Shown piece by piece: positions 34,415-45,710 of a stretch of DNA of 64,000 nucleotides (within the stretch, counting starts at the first letter, position 1; the number at the start of each line of letters is the position of its first letter). This DNA is from Zopfochytrium polystomum. Lineage: Eukaryota; Chytridiomycota; Chytridiomycetes; Chytridiales; Chytridiaceae. The stretch covers positions 248,001 through 312,000 of the forward strand of contig JAIVFJ010000037.1 in the NCBI GenBank assembly GCA_025765615.1. The letters run 5' to 3'. The notes beneath the pieces are model-generated. The model was given only the letters and a program-made list of their open reading frames with translations. It was not told the origin of the DNA and did no database searches. Both the position numbers and the translations under genes were made by a program.

Positions 34415-35856
34415 ATGGACCTGGAGGAATTCATCTTCACCCACCTACTCCTCCCGCTCGCCCGGAATGCGGACCTCGTCCTCCCGGCGGCCTTCACCGC
34501 CGTATCTTTCCTGCGCATGCGCTTGAAGCGCCGAGAGGAGATTCCCTTTGTCGAAGCAGTCGACATCGACAGCGAGATCGCTACGCTGCGGGCAGGTTCC
34601 ACCGTCGGCGGAGCAGACCCAAAAGCGTCGTGGGACAGACTGAGATCTCTGGACACGCGGTACGTTTCCTTGACCGGAACCGTGGAGCCGCACCCAGATT
34701 CCAAACTCATTCAGCTCCCCGGCGGCGAGGACGCACCGAAGGCTGTCGTTTCCGTCGTGAGTGTTGTTCGCGTTTCGTCTTGAGCTCCCCAATCTCCGCG
34801 TCCTCCTGTGTCCCCCCTTCCTCTCACCGGGTATCCAGACAACGCTCTACAGGCTCTACAAAGAATGGTCAGATGTGTGGCGACAGTGGGTTCACGGCCA
34901 CGACGAACTGTCGCGAACAGCAGTGAGCACCACGTTTACGGTCCAGCCACCTGACTTGGCCACACCAGCGGCCGGCGACGGCCGATTCCCAAACCACCCC
35001 GACGATCACCGTGCCTCAGTTCGTCGTCGACCCGGCAAACATCTCGTTGCCCTTCACACACTCGTCTTTCACGTCGGAACCCGCAACCATGACGGGTCTC
35101 GCAGCAGACCTCCTCTCGGGCGAGCGGCAGATCGGAACGGAAACCCAAGTCGCCGCGCTGCCGGTGTCAACACCCGTCACAGTGTACGGGTACCTCCGCG
35201 TCGTTGCGCCACCGCCTTCACCGGCGCGGTCGACGCAGCCTTCCGTGCTCGGCAAGCCCGCCAGCGGTCCACCGCCGGGACCGCTTGAGCTGCGCATCGA
35301 AGCCCGGCGGCCAGACCCATCGAAAACACCGTGGCGCATCTTTGGGCTCGGCGGGGGCGGCGGCGGGGCAAACAGCACCACCACCACCAGTAGCAGCAGC
35401 GGCGGGAAAAGCACCGCTGGCGGCGCGGCGGAGCTGCCGCTGATGGTGCGGACCGAGCCCCGTGCCCGTCTGCAACGCGAGGCGGCCTCCGCCGCGCGAG
35501 TGTGGCGCGTCCTCGCGGTCGTCGGCGGCCTCGCGACCGCCGGGTTCCTTCTGCGCCGCGCGTACGCCCTGTACGTCCGGTACGCCGAGGCGCGGCAAAA
35601 GGCGCAGGACCTTGCGCGGAGGGAGGCCGAGCGCGAGGAGCGGCGGCGGCGGAAGCGGCTGGAGATACAGGCGGCGGCCGCCGCCGCAGAGGTGCTGGCC
35701 GAGTCGGAGCAGTGCGTGGTGTGCATGCAGAACCGCCGGGACACTGTTTTGATGGGGTGTAGGCACCTTGTCTTGTGTATGGAGTGCAGCGAGGCCGTGC
35801 GTGAATGTCCCGTATGTCGGGCGACCATCTCCGGCAGGATGATGATCTTTACGTGA
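34415..35856 (+). CDS. MUL1/MAPL-like mitochondrial RING E3 ligase
   Basis: Three exons, 34415-34756, 34839-34922 and 34969-35856, give 437 residues. A hydrophobic N-terminal segment lies in FTHLLLPLARNADLVLPAAF. A GIDE/BAM-type domain follows: SLTGTVEPHPDSKLIQLPGG, LYRLYKEWSDVWRQWVHGHD, FVVDPANISLPF, GLAADLLSGERQIGTETQVA and TVYGYLRVV. A low-complexity Gly/Ser/Thr linker leads to a second membrane helix, VWRVLAVVGGLATAGFLLRR. A basic Ala/Glu helix precedes the terminal C3HC4 RING CVVCMQNRRDTVLMGCRHLV, CMECSEAVRECPVCR. The helix-GIDE-helix-RING order is that of outer-membrane ligase MUL1 and plant SP1. The second intron is only 46 nt and rests on the frame change plus GTGAGC/CCAG sites. Confidence 0.85.
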
Positions 35857-36340
35857 ATTCAGTCAATAGAAAAGTGGACGGGAATATCGTACGTTGCACC
35901 ACTCTTGACTACTTGTTGATGGGTGGGGGCCATCACGAATGAAAAAACTGCCAACATTCAGAAACGAAGAGGCAGTGGAGCGCCCTTCAATGCCGTCTGT
36001 GTCTGACGCACTTACCTCGGGAAGTGGAAACCAATTCGGATGGACGCACTCATTTTCTGCAACCTATGCCATTCGCAGTCCGGACCAAGCCAAACCATGA
36101 ATGATCGTTCTAAGGAATGAGTAGACGGCCTCTGAATCTGTGAATTGAGATTTTCGTGGCGCCAGCAGGCTGCTCATCGTATTTTGGAGTAATCATGTTC
36201 TAATCTCATAACGAATTTTTGTTCAATGGTACACATGTATCTTCTTCAAAAAATGACATTGCATCCAATTTATCTAGACATATTTTTTTGGTTTTGTTGT
36301 TCTTCGATAAATAGTTAGGAACTGCTGCTGCTGCTGCTAA
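35857..36340. other. Convergent spacer
   Basis: The 484 bp between the ends of MUL1-like (plus) and the coiled-coil gene (minus). AT-rich, with a short (CTG)5 run at 36323-36337 just outside the minus-strand stop. No gene seen. Confidence 0.4.
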
Positions 36341-37744
36341 TCAACCATCAGCTGAAACCATATAGTCTGCGTCAGTGGCCTCAATCTCGTCCATCAACAC
36401 TTCAACAACAGGATCTCGTAAGACTTGCTGAAAGGCCATCTTGCTCCTGCCTTCGTGCGAATCCCCTTCGTCAAAATCTGCCAGGTTGCCAATGTCGTCG
36501 ATGGGATTTCCTGCACCTCCAATAATACTGGGGAAAACCGAAGCCCATGCGAGCGGTTTGAAGAACCGGAAATGATCTCGGTCATTGTCGTCGTTGCCCT
36601 GGCCTGCTGGTCCACCGGTGCCGCCCCCAGGCCCAGTGAACGGAGGAAGGGGCGAGCTGGAATCAGCCATTCTCTCTTCATGAGTCCGCCTTAGGTGCGC
36701 ATTCACTAGCGCAAACATTAGCCTCAATGACACTATCGAACGGGCGATTGTTGGTATGGACTTGCGCTTGGTCCACCTAAATATCTCGTTGTAATTGCTG
36801 AGGTTGGTCAAAACGTTCAATGACAGGATAGATCGAGTGATAGGAGGCAGCTAGGAACTCAACAAGAGCTTGAGGAAACTTGTCCCGGCAAATCTCGGCT
36901 GTACGCGTTAGCTCAATTACGACAGTAGAAGAAAAGGCGCAAATATCTGTCCTGTCATCCTCAGAGATCACTACGTCCCCCGTTCCTTGTTTTCAAGTAT
37001 TTGTCAGATGTTTTGAGCGAGGACGGCTTTGGTACGCTTGCCTGTGAATTTTGTGCCAAGTACTGCTCTTCTGAAGACATTCTTGGCGTGGCAAACGTCA
37101 ACGCAGTTCCAATCCAACAACTGAAGGTTTCCACACAAGTACTCGAGAGTGGCTTTTCGATTTGTCACGAAGTCTTCGGGAAGGTCACTAGCACCGACCC
37201 TCCCCCACTCGAAAGGTGCAACCGTGGCAAGAAAGACTGTTCTCTGCAGTGTGCAAAGTGCTATTTGAATCCATTGCGAGATGTATGCTATGCTGTGTCA
37301 AAAAGTTGGAACAGTAGGCTGAGTTTACATGTGAGATACGCATGGATTGGGTGCCTTCTTTTTGAAGTTCAGCTGGTACGCCGCAAAATAGGTTAGATCG
37401 CAGAAGATAAGTTGAAGAAGACTATATTTACAGTGTTGCGGCTTTTGTTGTTTAATGAGCTCCAATCGAATATCAAGGAGTTTGCTGCGTTGATCGTGGA
37501 GCTTGTTGAGTTGGTTGACTAAGTCTTTGTGTTGCTCCCGGATCAGCAGATACCACGTCGTGGAGTCGTTGTCATGAAGCTGCTTTACGAAAGGCGATGT
37601 GGAGTTCCACGCTGCTTCCAGATTGGCCAGAGTCAGTTCAAACGGCTCTATCTTCGCCAACAACGCAGAGATTTGTGAGTCAAGCGCCTGCAAGTCGCTG
37701 TGGATGGCGCTTCGTTCGTTGTCGAGCGCCTCCGTCTCTGGCAT
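36341..37744 (-). CDS. Unrecognised protein with N-terminal coiled coil
   Basis: The start ATG (37744) gives MPETEALDNERSAIHSDLQA, a heptad-rich coiled coil. It continues as FVKQLHDNDSTTWYLLIREQ and LNKLHDQRSKLLDIRLELIK. After introns the reading resumes as LQRTVFLATVAPFEWGRVG, then KATLEYLCGNLQLLDWNCVD and TVVIELTRTAEICRDKFPQA. It goes on through LVEFLAASYHSIYPVIERF and the exon LTNLSNYNEIFRWTKRKSIP. The last exon is acidic/Gly-rich (MADSSSPLPPFTGPGGGTGG ... MVSADG), stopping at 36341-36343. The coiled-coil head followed by a globular region loosely recalls Crinkler-like proteins of chytrids and oomycetes, but no defining motif (LFLAK, HVLVVVP) is seen, so I make no family call. At least four exons, edges approximate. 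Confidence 0.5.
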
Positions 37745-38265
37745 CCCCCAGGTTCTGGGGCAACGATTCTGCCCGCTTCCGGACTCATGAAAATGATGTA
37801 CGGTGATATCGGAAGATACTTGGGGACAAGAGAAATCGAGTAATTAAGCAGTCAGAAACCGTGTTTGTGCTTTTCCGGCGGAGCCAAACCATGCTGTTTT
37901 CAAAAAGTAAGAGATTAATGTTTCAATAATGGGAATGAGTAAGTGAATCAGGCAAATGGCTGTTACAAACCTTCCTGGGTGGAAAAAGCCGAACTCCCTT
38001 TGAAGAATGCAAATTGGCCATTAATGGAATACTTTCCGTAAAAGCAGTTCTGGGACGAACAAATGTTTCTGGCATACTTCTGAATGTATATTGTACTGTT
38101 AGTCTTCAGCGCTAAAAAAGGTGGGGAGGAGTCCCACTGCCAAGTGAGGACGAAGTCCAGCCGATTCTGACAAGTCTGGGTCGTTCACCAAACTCCGAAA
38201 CAGACTCTTCCTCTGCCTGTTGCTACAACTCGACGGCCGACAGACCTTTTGGTCGAAGGTGCCGA
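37745..38265. promoter_or_regulatory. Divergent spacer between the coiled-coil gene and the ICE1-like gene
   Basis: A 521-bp AT-rich region between head-to-head starts. No coding frame or recognisable site; it presumably holds both promoters. Confidence 0.4.
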
Positions 38266-41200
38266 TGGCAGGCTTCGACGTTTCGCCTTTCGTCGAAGAT
38301 CTGGATGCTCCACCCTCCAGATTCCCTGGCAAAAAGCCGGAGACAGCTTCGGGCAGAGAACTGTCCTCTTCTTTCGCTCTGGACGGTAGCCGACCGCAGT
38401 CGCAAGTATGTAAGGCATCCTGGTTCTTTGCTCCTCAACGTCGATGCGGCTCACGCATTAATGGTGCAGCCGGACTGCGATCGATTACCTCCATGGTGGA
38501 CGATATGGATGGATCGCCGTCGTCGGCGTCGTCCTCGTCGTCTTCGTCGGACTCGGGCTCGGACTCCTCGGAATCTGGCGACTCTGATGAAGAGGTTCGT
38601 ATTTTTGCAGTTGGAGGTGTGCCTCCAGCCGTTGAATACTGAAACGTGGCTGTGAATACACAGATTTTAGCTGAATGCAGGGCAAGCCCAGCCCCCAGCC
38701 CAGCTGAAATGAGTCGAGCTGCAGAGCCAGGAACGACAGGCAGCGTTATCGCTGCGCCGGACCCTTCACCTTTGACCCTACCTTCAAATGATGCACCAAA
38801 GCAGCCGCAACCGGTGAGCGAACGAGCTGATGAAGTCAAGGCCGTCGAACCCATTTATTCGGACATTCCGGTTGTCGCTGCCTTCGCCCCTGTAAACTTG
38901 CCGGAAGCGAGGCAGGAAGTTCCTATAGTCTCGGCAACGCCGAGAATTGAGTCGGCTCGGGTACCGGCCAGAAGGAAACCCAGAGCGCCAATGACGCGTC
39001 CGCGAGCTTCTATACAGGACCACTCTTATTCGCAACTGACACCAACCACATGCTCTTCGTGCGAGGCCAAAGACCGGGATATCCGTCGAATGACAAGCGA
39101 GCTCCAAACAGCAAGGCTCCTGATCATGAAGCTTCAGAAAGAGAAGGTAAGACTGTTGACGTTCTGCTGACGTTCTGCAAATGTCAACGTGCCTGACTTT
39201 GAACTCAGCAAGTTCTTCAAAATGCGTTGACTAAAGCACTGGTGGAAGTCCACGATCTTGCGAACGACAATGGTGGCTTGCTGGCCCCTAACGCATCAAC
39301 GTTGGCCGTGGAAAACGATGCTGCTTCTTCGCCATTCGTGCGCACATCTCTTCTTGAAACCGCATCCACGTTGCCTTCCCCCGATATCATCACTGGTCCG
39401 TCACATTCTGTCAGTGCCGCAATCGGGCAGTCGCCCGATTCCAGAAAGTCGCCCACAGGAACAAAGCAGAAGAGCATCGGCGACGGACGCAGTTCCCAAG
39501 AATGCTATGATCGGAGAAGGCATCAAGGCAGACAAGATGAAGATTGACCGGGTGCCGGCCCAACGAAAGGCGCCAATTCGAAAAGAAAAAGCGCCATTGC
39601 CCGTTGCGAAGCGCAAAATCCAAATCGAAGGAGAAGACTTTGGCCGCGCCAAGAGGCAAAAGGACGTACTTGTAACTGGCCAACTTCGTACCCAACAAGA
39701 TGTGCGACCTGCCGTTAGCAATCCCGAAACTGTCTCAAATGCTGCAAACCCAACTGCGCCACGTGGTCCACCTCTGTCCGCACTAACAGCTACGAGATTG
39801 AAGCCGCCCAGCCTGATGAAATCCAAAGCTTCTGCCCCGACGGCTGCTATGCCAGTCCAGCCACCGTTGCCACTGACAGCCAACAATCTTCGCAAATGGC
39901 TGGTGTCAACCAAATTGAGCGACTTTGTTGCAATCGAAACAACTGATGGTGTGAAACAACCGACTCCGCTTGTTTCGACCATACTGACAGATTCCCGCGC
40001 ATTTGCAAGCAATAATCCGGAGCTGTTGCGCGATGCTTTAACTCTGGCTTGGAAAGGTATGCAAACGCCTTCCGCGTGGCAAGAGTGTACCACGCAATCT
40101 GCAACGAGCGGAAGCGCGCAGGAACAGTTTCGCGCCTTGCCGTTTGCCTCAAACAAGGAGGCCGTCATAGCGGAGGCCTTGCCGAATGAAGAGAAGGTCG
40201 TAATTCTATTTCTTGCTGTCTTGCATTCAGTTTCTCCAGAGGTAAGCATCGCAGCAGTGCAGCTCTCGCAGCGACTATTGCTTTGAGGTTGCGAAAGTAA
40301 CTATCAAACTCAGGTACTGAAAGCAACGACGCATTGGATGAAGGAGGCGATGACTTCGGCAGCCGTGGCGCAGAGGGATGTCCCAGAGCTTTGGTAAATT
40401 GCTGGTGTATTAGTGGTGAAACATCTGTGCTAAGCTCACTCTCTTAGCCGCCTTGCTCGTGCGTTGACGTCTATCTTTCTCTTCCTTCAGCGGTCCGAAG
40501 ACTGCTTTTCCCTCGCACATGATATTCTCCGACATGTGGAAAATCGCGAAAAGTCGACTTTTATGGTGGATAACATTTGTGGTTTGTGGCCAGATGCCAT
40601 GGCGAAGTGCCTGCAGCAAGACTTGCGGGCTGCAATGGCGGCATCGTTCAAATATGACTTCAGCCTCGTTCTTGAGGGGTCCACGCGATTCGGGACCAAT
40701 GTGAGTGTACTTCTGATTATTCAATCTTTTTGCTAACGCGTTTTGGCTGCAACTTAGGCTGCGTTTTCGGCCCACAGCGAAACAATTGATGACCTGATCA
40801 CTCGCCTCGTTCCGTCATTTTTTGGCTCAGCAACGCCGCCCCAAACGCACGAGCTTGCTCAAGCGATAAGCCTGTTAGTAATCCGACTACCATGGCAAGA
40901 TGCATACAGTCTCTTTGAAGAAATCTGGGGCTGCAAAGAGGAAAAACTTTTGGAGACCGTGGAGCTCATAGGTAGAGCTATGTTTTTCTTTCCTTCAAAA
41001 GTTTTTACTTGTTTTGTTTTGCCTCAGCGTGTGTCGAACGACTTAACAAACCCCCCTAGGCGAAATTTTTCACCGCGGTCGGGGCTACAGCTCGCCACCC
41101 AGCGGAATCGAATCCATCCGTCAAACGTTGTTCAGTTATTTGGAGACATTGGACGTTGCAAACGACGGTAAGCTGGAAAGCGCGTTCTGTGTCTCCACCA

Positions 41201-41342
41201 CCCTCCTACTGACTTTTTTTTTTCCCACGTCATTTTTTTCGCAGGCGTGTGGCCCGCCGCGGCTGCTACTGCCCAAGCCCTTTGGCGGATTAGTGTGAAC
41301 GATGAGCGTTGGTACGCGAATCTGAAGGTGTGGTTGGACTAG
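38266..41342 (+). CDS. Nuclear-type protein, possibly ICE1-like (Little elongation complex)
   Basis: Starts MAGFDVSPFVEDLDAPPSRF. A Ser/Asp/Glu-rich tract SSSSSSSDSGSDSSESGDSD lies near 38520-38595. A long disordered Pro/Ala part contains CSSCEAKDRDIRRMTSELQT and ARLLIMKLQKEK (coiled coil). Lys/Arg motifs follow (KAPIRKEKAPLPVAKRK, RAKRQKD). The C-terminal third is helical: LTANNLRKWLVSTKLSDFVA, VVILFLAVLHSVSPE, HWMKEAMTSAAVAQRD, RLARALTSIFLFLQRSED, FSLAHDILRHVENREKSTFM and ICGLWPDAM. It ends YLETLDVANDGVWPAAAAT...WYANLKVWLD. The block resembles the alpha-helical C-terminus of metazoan ICE1 in spacing (a HDIL...VDNIxxLWPDAM analogue), but identity is too low to assert. About eight exons. The frame switches near 39420-39540, so an intron or error lies there. 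Confidence 0.5.
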
Positions 41343-42021
41343 GGCGCGTTTTCTCGGCAGAGACGATTGCCTCCACTTTTATGGCTGAACGGTCGATATG
41401 GACCCCGCCTTATTTAACTCAAATGTGTGAAATATGCGATCTTAAGTGGTGTTTTGCCACCCCTAACCCTCACTACTGCGGCCAGCTCTGCGGCAACTGT
41501 TTCCGTCGTGAAAGGTTGATGGATGTAGAGATCTGATCGCACGTGCGTAAGTGGCCGGTGGGATGGCCTGGCGGCGGAGAAAAAAACGAATCAAACGGGG
41601 AGGTAGCTGTCAACCCCTGCCGCCTTTGGTGGTAATCTATCATTACTGTTCATTGCTCTTCTTGTTGTTGGGTATTTATGTTTGTTTTTTTTTTGGGTTT
41701 TTTTTTTTTACGCTGTTTCTCCTCGGATTGCTTATTATGCGGCATAAACATCTGAAACTGGAATAATCGCGGAGGGCATTGGCTGCTGCAGCCGGCGGCA
41801 GGCACCAATCAGCTGTCTTGTCTTTGTATGTGTGTGTGTGTCTGCGTTTGCACGCATGAAAACATTTCACGCCCAAACGAGTCGAAGGATAAAAAGAGAG
41901 CCTCCATGCGCAAGCAAACAAATTAGCCAAATAAGGGAGAGAAGAGAACCAATCATTAGAAAAGGTTCAGAAAAGAAAAAAAAAAAAAAAAAAAAAAGAA
42001 AGAAAAACCAAGAAAAACAAA
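41343..42021. other. Intergenic with T- and A-runs
   Basis: Contains T10 and T10-type runs near 41680-41710, a GT-rich stretch near 41827-41842, and a run of about 23 A at 41974-41996 just upstream of the expansin-like ATG. No gene seen. The A-run probably lies in the 5' UTR or promoter. Confidence 0.5.
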
Positions 42022-43314
42022 ATGTCCGCCGCCGCAGCCGCTCTGCCGCACCAACACGGCCCCCGACGCCACCGCCGGCGCCGTCAACAACAACCCACGC
42101 TCTCCGCCGCCGCCGCCGTCGTCGTCGTCGTTGCTGCTGCTGCTGCTGCTGCCGCCATGGCCGGCAGGCTCGTCCTGGCCGCCCCGAGCGGACCGAAGCC
42201 TCCCGACGCCGTCGCATCAGACTCTACCCTGCCGTCCTCCTCCACCGCATCGGCCTCGGCCTCGTCCTCGCCATCCAGGTCGCCGACAGCCACCAGCTCG
42301 TCGTCGGCGGCCGCTCTCCCCTCCGCGACCGCCTCGTCCGACTCGGCGTCGCTGTTCTCGGCGACCGTCTCCGCCGCAACGACCGATGCTCCTCCTGGTG
42401 ATGCTCCCTCGGATTCCACGCCCGCCGTCGGATCTCCTCCCACCGCTACTGATACGCCCACCGACCCGCTTGCCCCACCTGAAACCACTTCAGACACAGC
42501 TGGCGACACCCAAGATCCTGCTCCTGCTACGTCCACCCCAGCCGCAGTCGACCCGCCAGCTTCGGGTGGCGGAAGCAGCGGGGGTGGCGGCGGCAACTCT
42601 TTGGCCTCGGCGTCTGGTGTCCGGGTAAAAACTCCATTGTTCCCCGCTGACGCATGTGTTCAAAAAATAACAAAAAAAAAAAAAAAAATACATACTCTTC
42701 ACTAGGCAACATGGTGGGCCGCCCAATCCGACGCCGGCGGCTGCATGCTCCCCATCGCCCCCTACAACTCTGTTCTAACGGGCGCCCTCGCACTAGGCCA
42801 ATCGACCGCGCTCGGCTCTCTCGCCTTCCACCCGTCGCTGTGCGGGCAAACTCTCCGCGTGACGTGCGGCGGCAACAGCGTCCTCACGGTCGTGGCCAGC
42901 ACGTGTAACCTCGGCAGCACGACCTGCGGCGTCGACCTGATCTCGCCAACCTGGAGCGCCGCGACGGGCGGCGCGCCACCGGGCCAGCAGGACGGCTGCA
43001 CCGTCGACCTCACCGACGTGGACCCCGTGGCAGACGCGCAGGTCCCCGTCTGCTACTACAGGCCCACCAGCCCGTTCGACAACCAGTGGTACAAGCTGCT
43101 GAGCGTGCTGAACACGGGCGGAAGGCAGGTCACCGCCGCGAGCGTCGACGGCGTCGCGGGCTCGGTGTCCAGCGGAAACTGGTACCAATTCCAGGCGGGC
43201 GGCGGCGGGTTTGCGGACTCGGCGAGCGTCGTGTTTTCGTACGACGACGGGTCGCAGTCGGTATTTTCGCTGGCGGAGTGCAGGAAGCCGTCGGGCGTGC
43301 AGATCTTCTCTTGA
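42022..43314 (+). CDS. Expansin-like secreted or surface protein
   Basis: Two exons (42022-42624 and 42706-43314). Residues 1-25 are basic (PRRHRRRRQQQ), followed by an Ala/Val hydrophobic stretch ([20 protein letters not shown]) that can act as signal peptide or signal anchor. A Ser/Thr/Pro/Ala-rich linker of about 120 residues ends in a Gly/Ser spacer. Exon 2 begins ATWWAAQSDAGGCMLPIAPY and has an expansin/barwin-type double-psi beta-barrel with ALGSLAFHPSLCGQTLRVTC and paired cysteines (SLCGQTL, RVTCGG, STCNLGSTTCGVD). A second beta-rich domain follows (WYKLLSVLNTGGRQVTAASV, NWYQFQAGGGGFADSASVVF), like expansin domain 2. Such proteins loosen polysaccharide walls without hydrolysis. The 81-nt intron contains a run of about 17 A. 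Confidence 0.75.
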
Positions 43315-43394
43315 AACGGGGGACGCTCCAGAGAGCCTCTGATGTTATTTCAACTAGCTGCTTAAACTTCTGTGTTTTTATTCTTATAAGGCAC

Positions 43395-43715
43395 CTTTCT
43401 GTTTGCATTTTACTGTTCACTCCCGCGTTCCTCCGCTCCCGTACATTTTCCTTTTCACAGCGATTTTTTCCGTCTCGGCGTCTTTTGCTTGCTTGATATC
43501 TTGCTTGTGAAGCTGCGGGAATCAGACTCTTTTCGTTTTTGCATGCCGTTCGTTTTCATGTCCATTCGCTCGTGCTTTGGTAATGAGAGTCACAACAATC
43601 TGTCTATCAAACTCAGGCAATTCCATTTATTGCTCTCAGTCAGTCCAGGCACGCACCACTTTCGCCCCCGCACAAAGTCCCAGAAAAGCTCCTCTCCTCC
43701 CTGAAACTTACACCT
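43395..43715 (+). repeat. Segment duplicated near 48480-48860
   Basis: CAGTCAGTCCAGGCACGCACC ... CCCCCGCACAAAG ... CTCCTTCCTGAAACT-like text recurs in the same orientation at 48780-48855, with weaker similarity to the left. After 43715 the two copies part company: here a TPR-like frame follows, there the 3' end of TPP2. The duplication is partial and old. Confidence 0.6.
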
Positions 43716-44299
43716 TGCGTGATGCTTTTGGCACAAGAAACTATGCCGAGACTTTGAAAGCTTTCAGATTGCGCCTATTGAAACCTGATAGGATCTTTTT
43801 CGCGTTTGATAGTGTTGACAATTTTGAAGTGGTCAATACGCTATTTGAATCCTTGGATGGTAATGCGACCTTGTTGGGTGGCTTGGTTGACACGACCAGA
43901 AAGGAGACAGTTCCCAGTGGAGCTTTTTCAAGAGCAGTAATGAATCGGTTTTTGTCTCGGTCGTATCAAGTTCTGTCAAACCACAAGCTGACCTCAACCC
44001 CATGCTTTGGCTGCAAGTATATCACCAAGATGCAATGTTGGACAGATTCTTTTCCAAGCTGGATAGTAAAAAACTTGGAACAAGGGCACACGCCTTTTGT
44101 ATCTGAATCTTTGCACACTTTGGCACTTACTGCAGTTGACCTAGGACTGTACAAGGAGGCAGAGCGAATTTTCAATGAGGCCCTTCAAATTAAACTCTCA
44201 CTATCGCTTTCGGTTAGACAAGGCCACTATGAGCAGGCTCTTAAGTATTACCAAGAATCCTATCATGTCCTTCTGAGGGAGCTTGGTACGACCTGCTGA
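43614..44299 (+). pseudogene. TPR-protein fragment
   Basis: An open frame of about 220 residues whose second half holds tetratricopeptide-like helices: SLHTLALTAVDLGLYKEAERIF, NEALQIKLS and RQGHYEQALKYYQESYHVLL. The first half (TLKAFRLRLLKPDRIFFAF, LFESLDGNATLLGGLVDT) is unfamiliar. It ends abruptly at a TGA after RELGTTC, with only two or three TPRs, so it is probably a truncated copy of a longer TPR gene. The start codon is unclear. Confidence 0.5.
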
Positions 44300-44481
44300 A
44301 CCACTGGGAGACGCACCACAGCGAACTTGGCGTCAAATTCGACACCCCGTCGGAGCAAGGGGAACGGCAGCCACGAATCGAACATAAAAATCCCAAGATC
44401 AGCCGCGCCTTTCCTGAAACTCTCGCATAGCAACCAAGATGCTTAGCTGACGCAAACCGTCCGCATGGTCCGAATTCTTCT

Positions 44482-45657
44482 ATGGACGCTTTCCTAGAAG
44501 ATTTGCCTGAACCCTCCCTTGACCATCTGTCTGTTCCTACTTATTCTTCTGGAACTCCCTTGTTGGGCACCGCTCCTCTCGAGGGCAAATCCCAACATCT
44601 CAACGCGGCGTCAACTGTATCGACTGGTTCTGCCACCCCCACGAATGAAGCTCGTATCCAAAACAACAAGCGAAAACGCTCTAAAATCTCCAAAACAACT
44701 TTCCTAACCACAATAATTTCACGGAACACGGATTCATTGTCGTCTTCTCTGCCAAGCGACACAAATGCAACGGAAATAACCGACAGTCGATCCGCTGCTG
44801 GATCACTCGTCTCAACTGCCGAAACCCATCCCGAAGCATCTGGGCCCGCAAAACCAGTCAAAAGGAGGAAAATGGCCAAAAGAGCAAAACGACGGCATCT
44901 TGTTTTTCTTGGGAGCAACGACTCAAAGCGCTCTTGGGGAGAGCGCGCATCTCCAAAGGGGGGCGGGGAGAGCGAGTCGGCAACAAGTAAGGTTCGAGAG
45001 TACGAGACCGTTCGCACCAGGCAGGAGCAATGGAAAAAATTGGGAGGGAGAAGAAACAACCCCTCGCAAAGAAACCGAAGAGCAAAGCTGGTTTCGACGC
45101 TTTAGCAAGTGGTGGGTGTCGTTCGACTCGGTCCACGGCCCTGCGCACGAACCAGCCAGCGAAAGCGATTTTCAAAGTTTGTTTCAACCCATGTGGCAAC
45201 AATCCTCCGACTCTGGGGACTCGGAGCTCAATGGATCTGACCGAGCTGCGGTCGATGCATCTGCTTGTGGATACTCACACGACTCATTCCTGATTCGACT
45301 TTCCGGCGACGAGCAGGGCCTATTACTCAATTACGGAGTCGGTAGCATCTTCTGCGGCCTCGAAGCCAGAAAGAGCCACAATCCCACCCGCACACCGTCG
45401 ATACCGATTGGCGATGCTCCCCCTCTCTCGATCCGGAAACGGGCGAAAAGAAATTCACGTGCCTGTCGTGTAGCAAGGAGTACCGCAACGCAAACGGCCT
45501 GTGGTACCATCTAAATCACGTTCACGCAGACGGCGTCGGTATTCCACCAGAGCTGCTCATTCCAGGGGTCGCTGGTGGCAGTTCCAACACGTCAAACGCA
45601 CCTACCGGCGCAGGGGCTGTCCACGAGACGCAGGAAGTTGAGGATACTACGAACTGA
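44482..45657 (+). CDS. C2H2 zinc-finger protein
   Basis: ATG at 44482 opens MDAFLEDLPEPSLDHLSVPT, a Ser/Thr-rich acidic start. Basic clusters suited to nuclear localisation follow (NNKRKRSKISK, KPVKRRKMAKRAKRRH). The first frame closes at 45105. A second coding-like stretch (SFDSVHGPAHEPASESDFQS, SDSGDSELNGSDRAAVDASA) is in another frame. The last exon, from about 45425, reads DPETGEKKFTCLSCSKEYRN and ANGLWYHLNHVH, a single C2H2 finger like the terminal finger of fungal Sfp1-type factors. It stops at 45655-45657. Introns linking the three frames were not resolved. The DNA-binding role is an inference from the finger and the basic clusters. Confidence 0.6.
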
Positions 45658-45683
45658 ATGGAAATAGCGCGCTAAGTTGTAAT

Positions 45684-45710
45684 AATAAAAGAGGAAAGTG
45701 CCCAAATAAA
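45684..45710 (+). terminator. Two AATAAA polyadenylation hexamers after the C2H2 gene
   Basis: AATAAA at 45684-45689 and again at 45705-45710, 27-53 bp downstream of the stop. Typical position for 3' end processing. Confidence 0.55.

Noticed and set aside
35016..35828. 270-residue minus frame opposite MUL1-like
   Set aside because: Arg/Ser/Pro-rich mirror of the GC-rich coding strand. The plus strand has the GIDE domain and RING.
42131..42628. Pro/Arg-rich alternative plus frame over expansin exon 1
   Set aside because: Not joined to the conserved exon 2; shadow of the linker.
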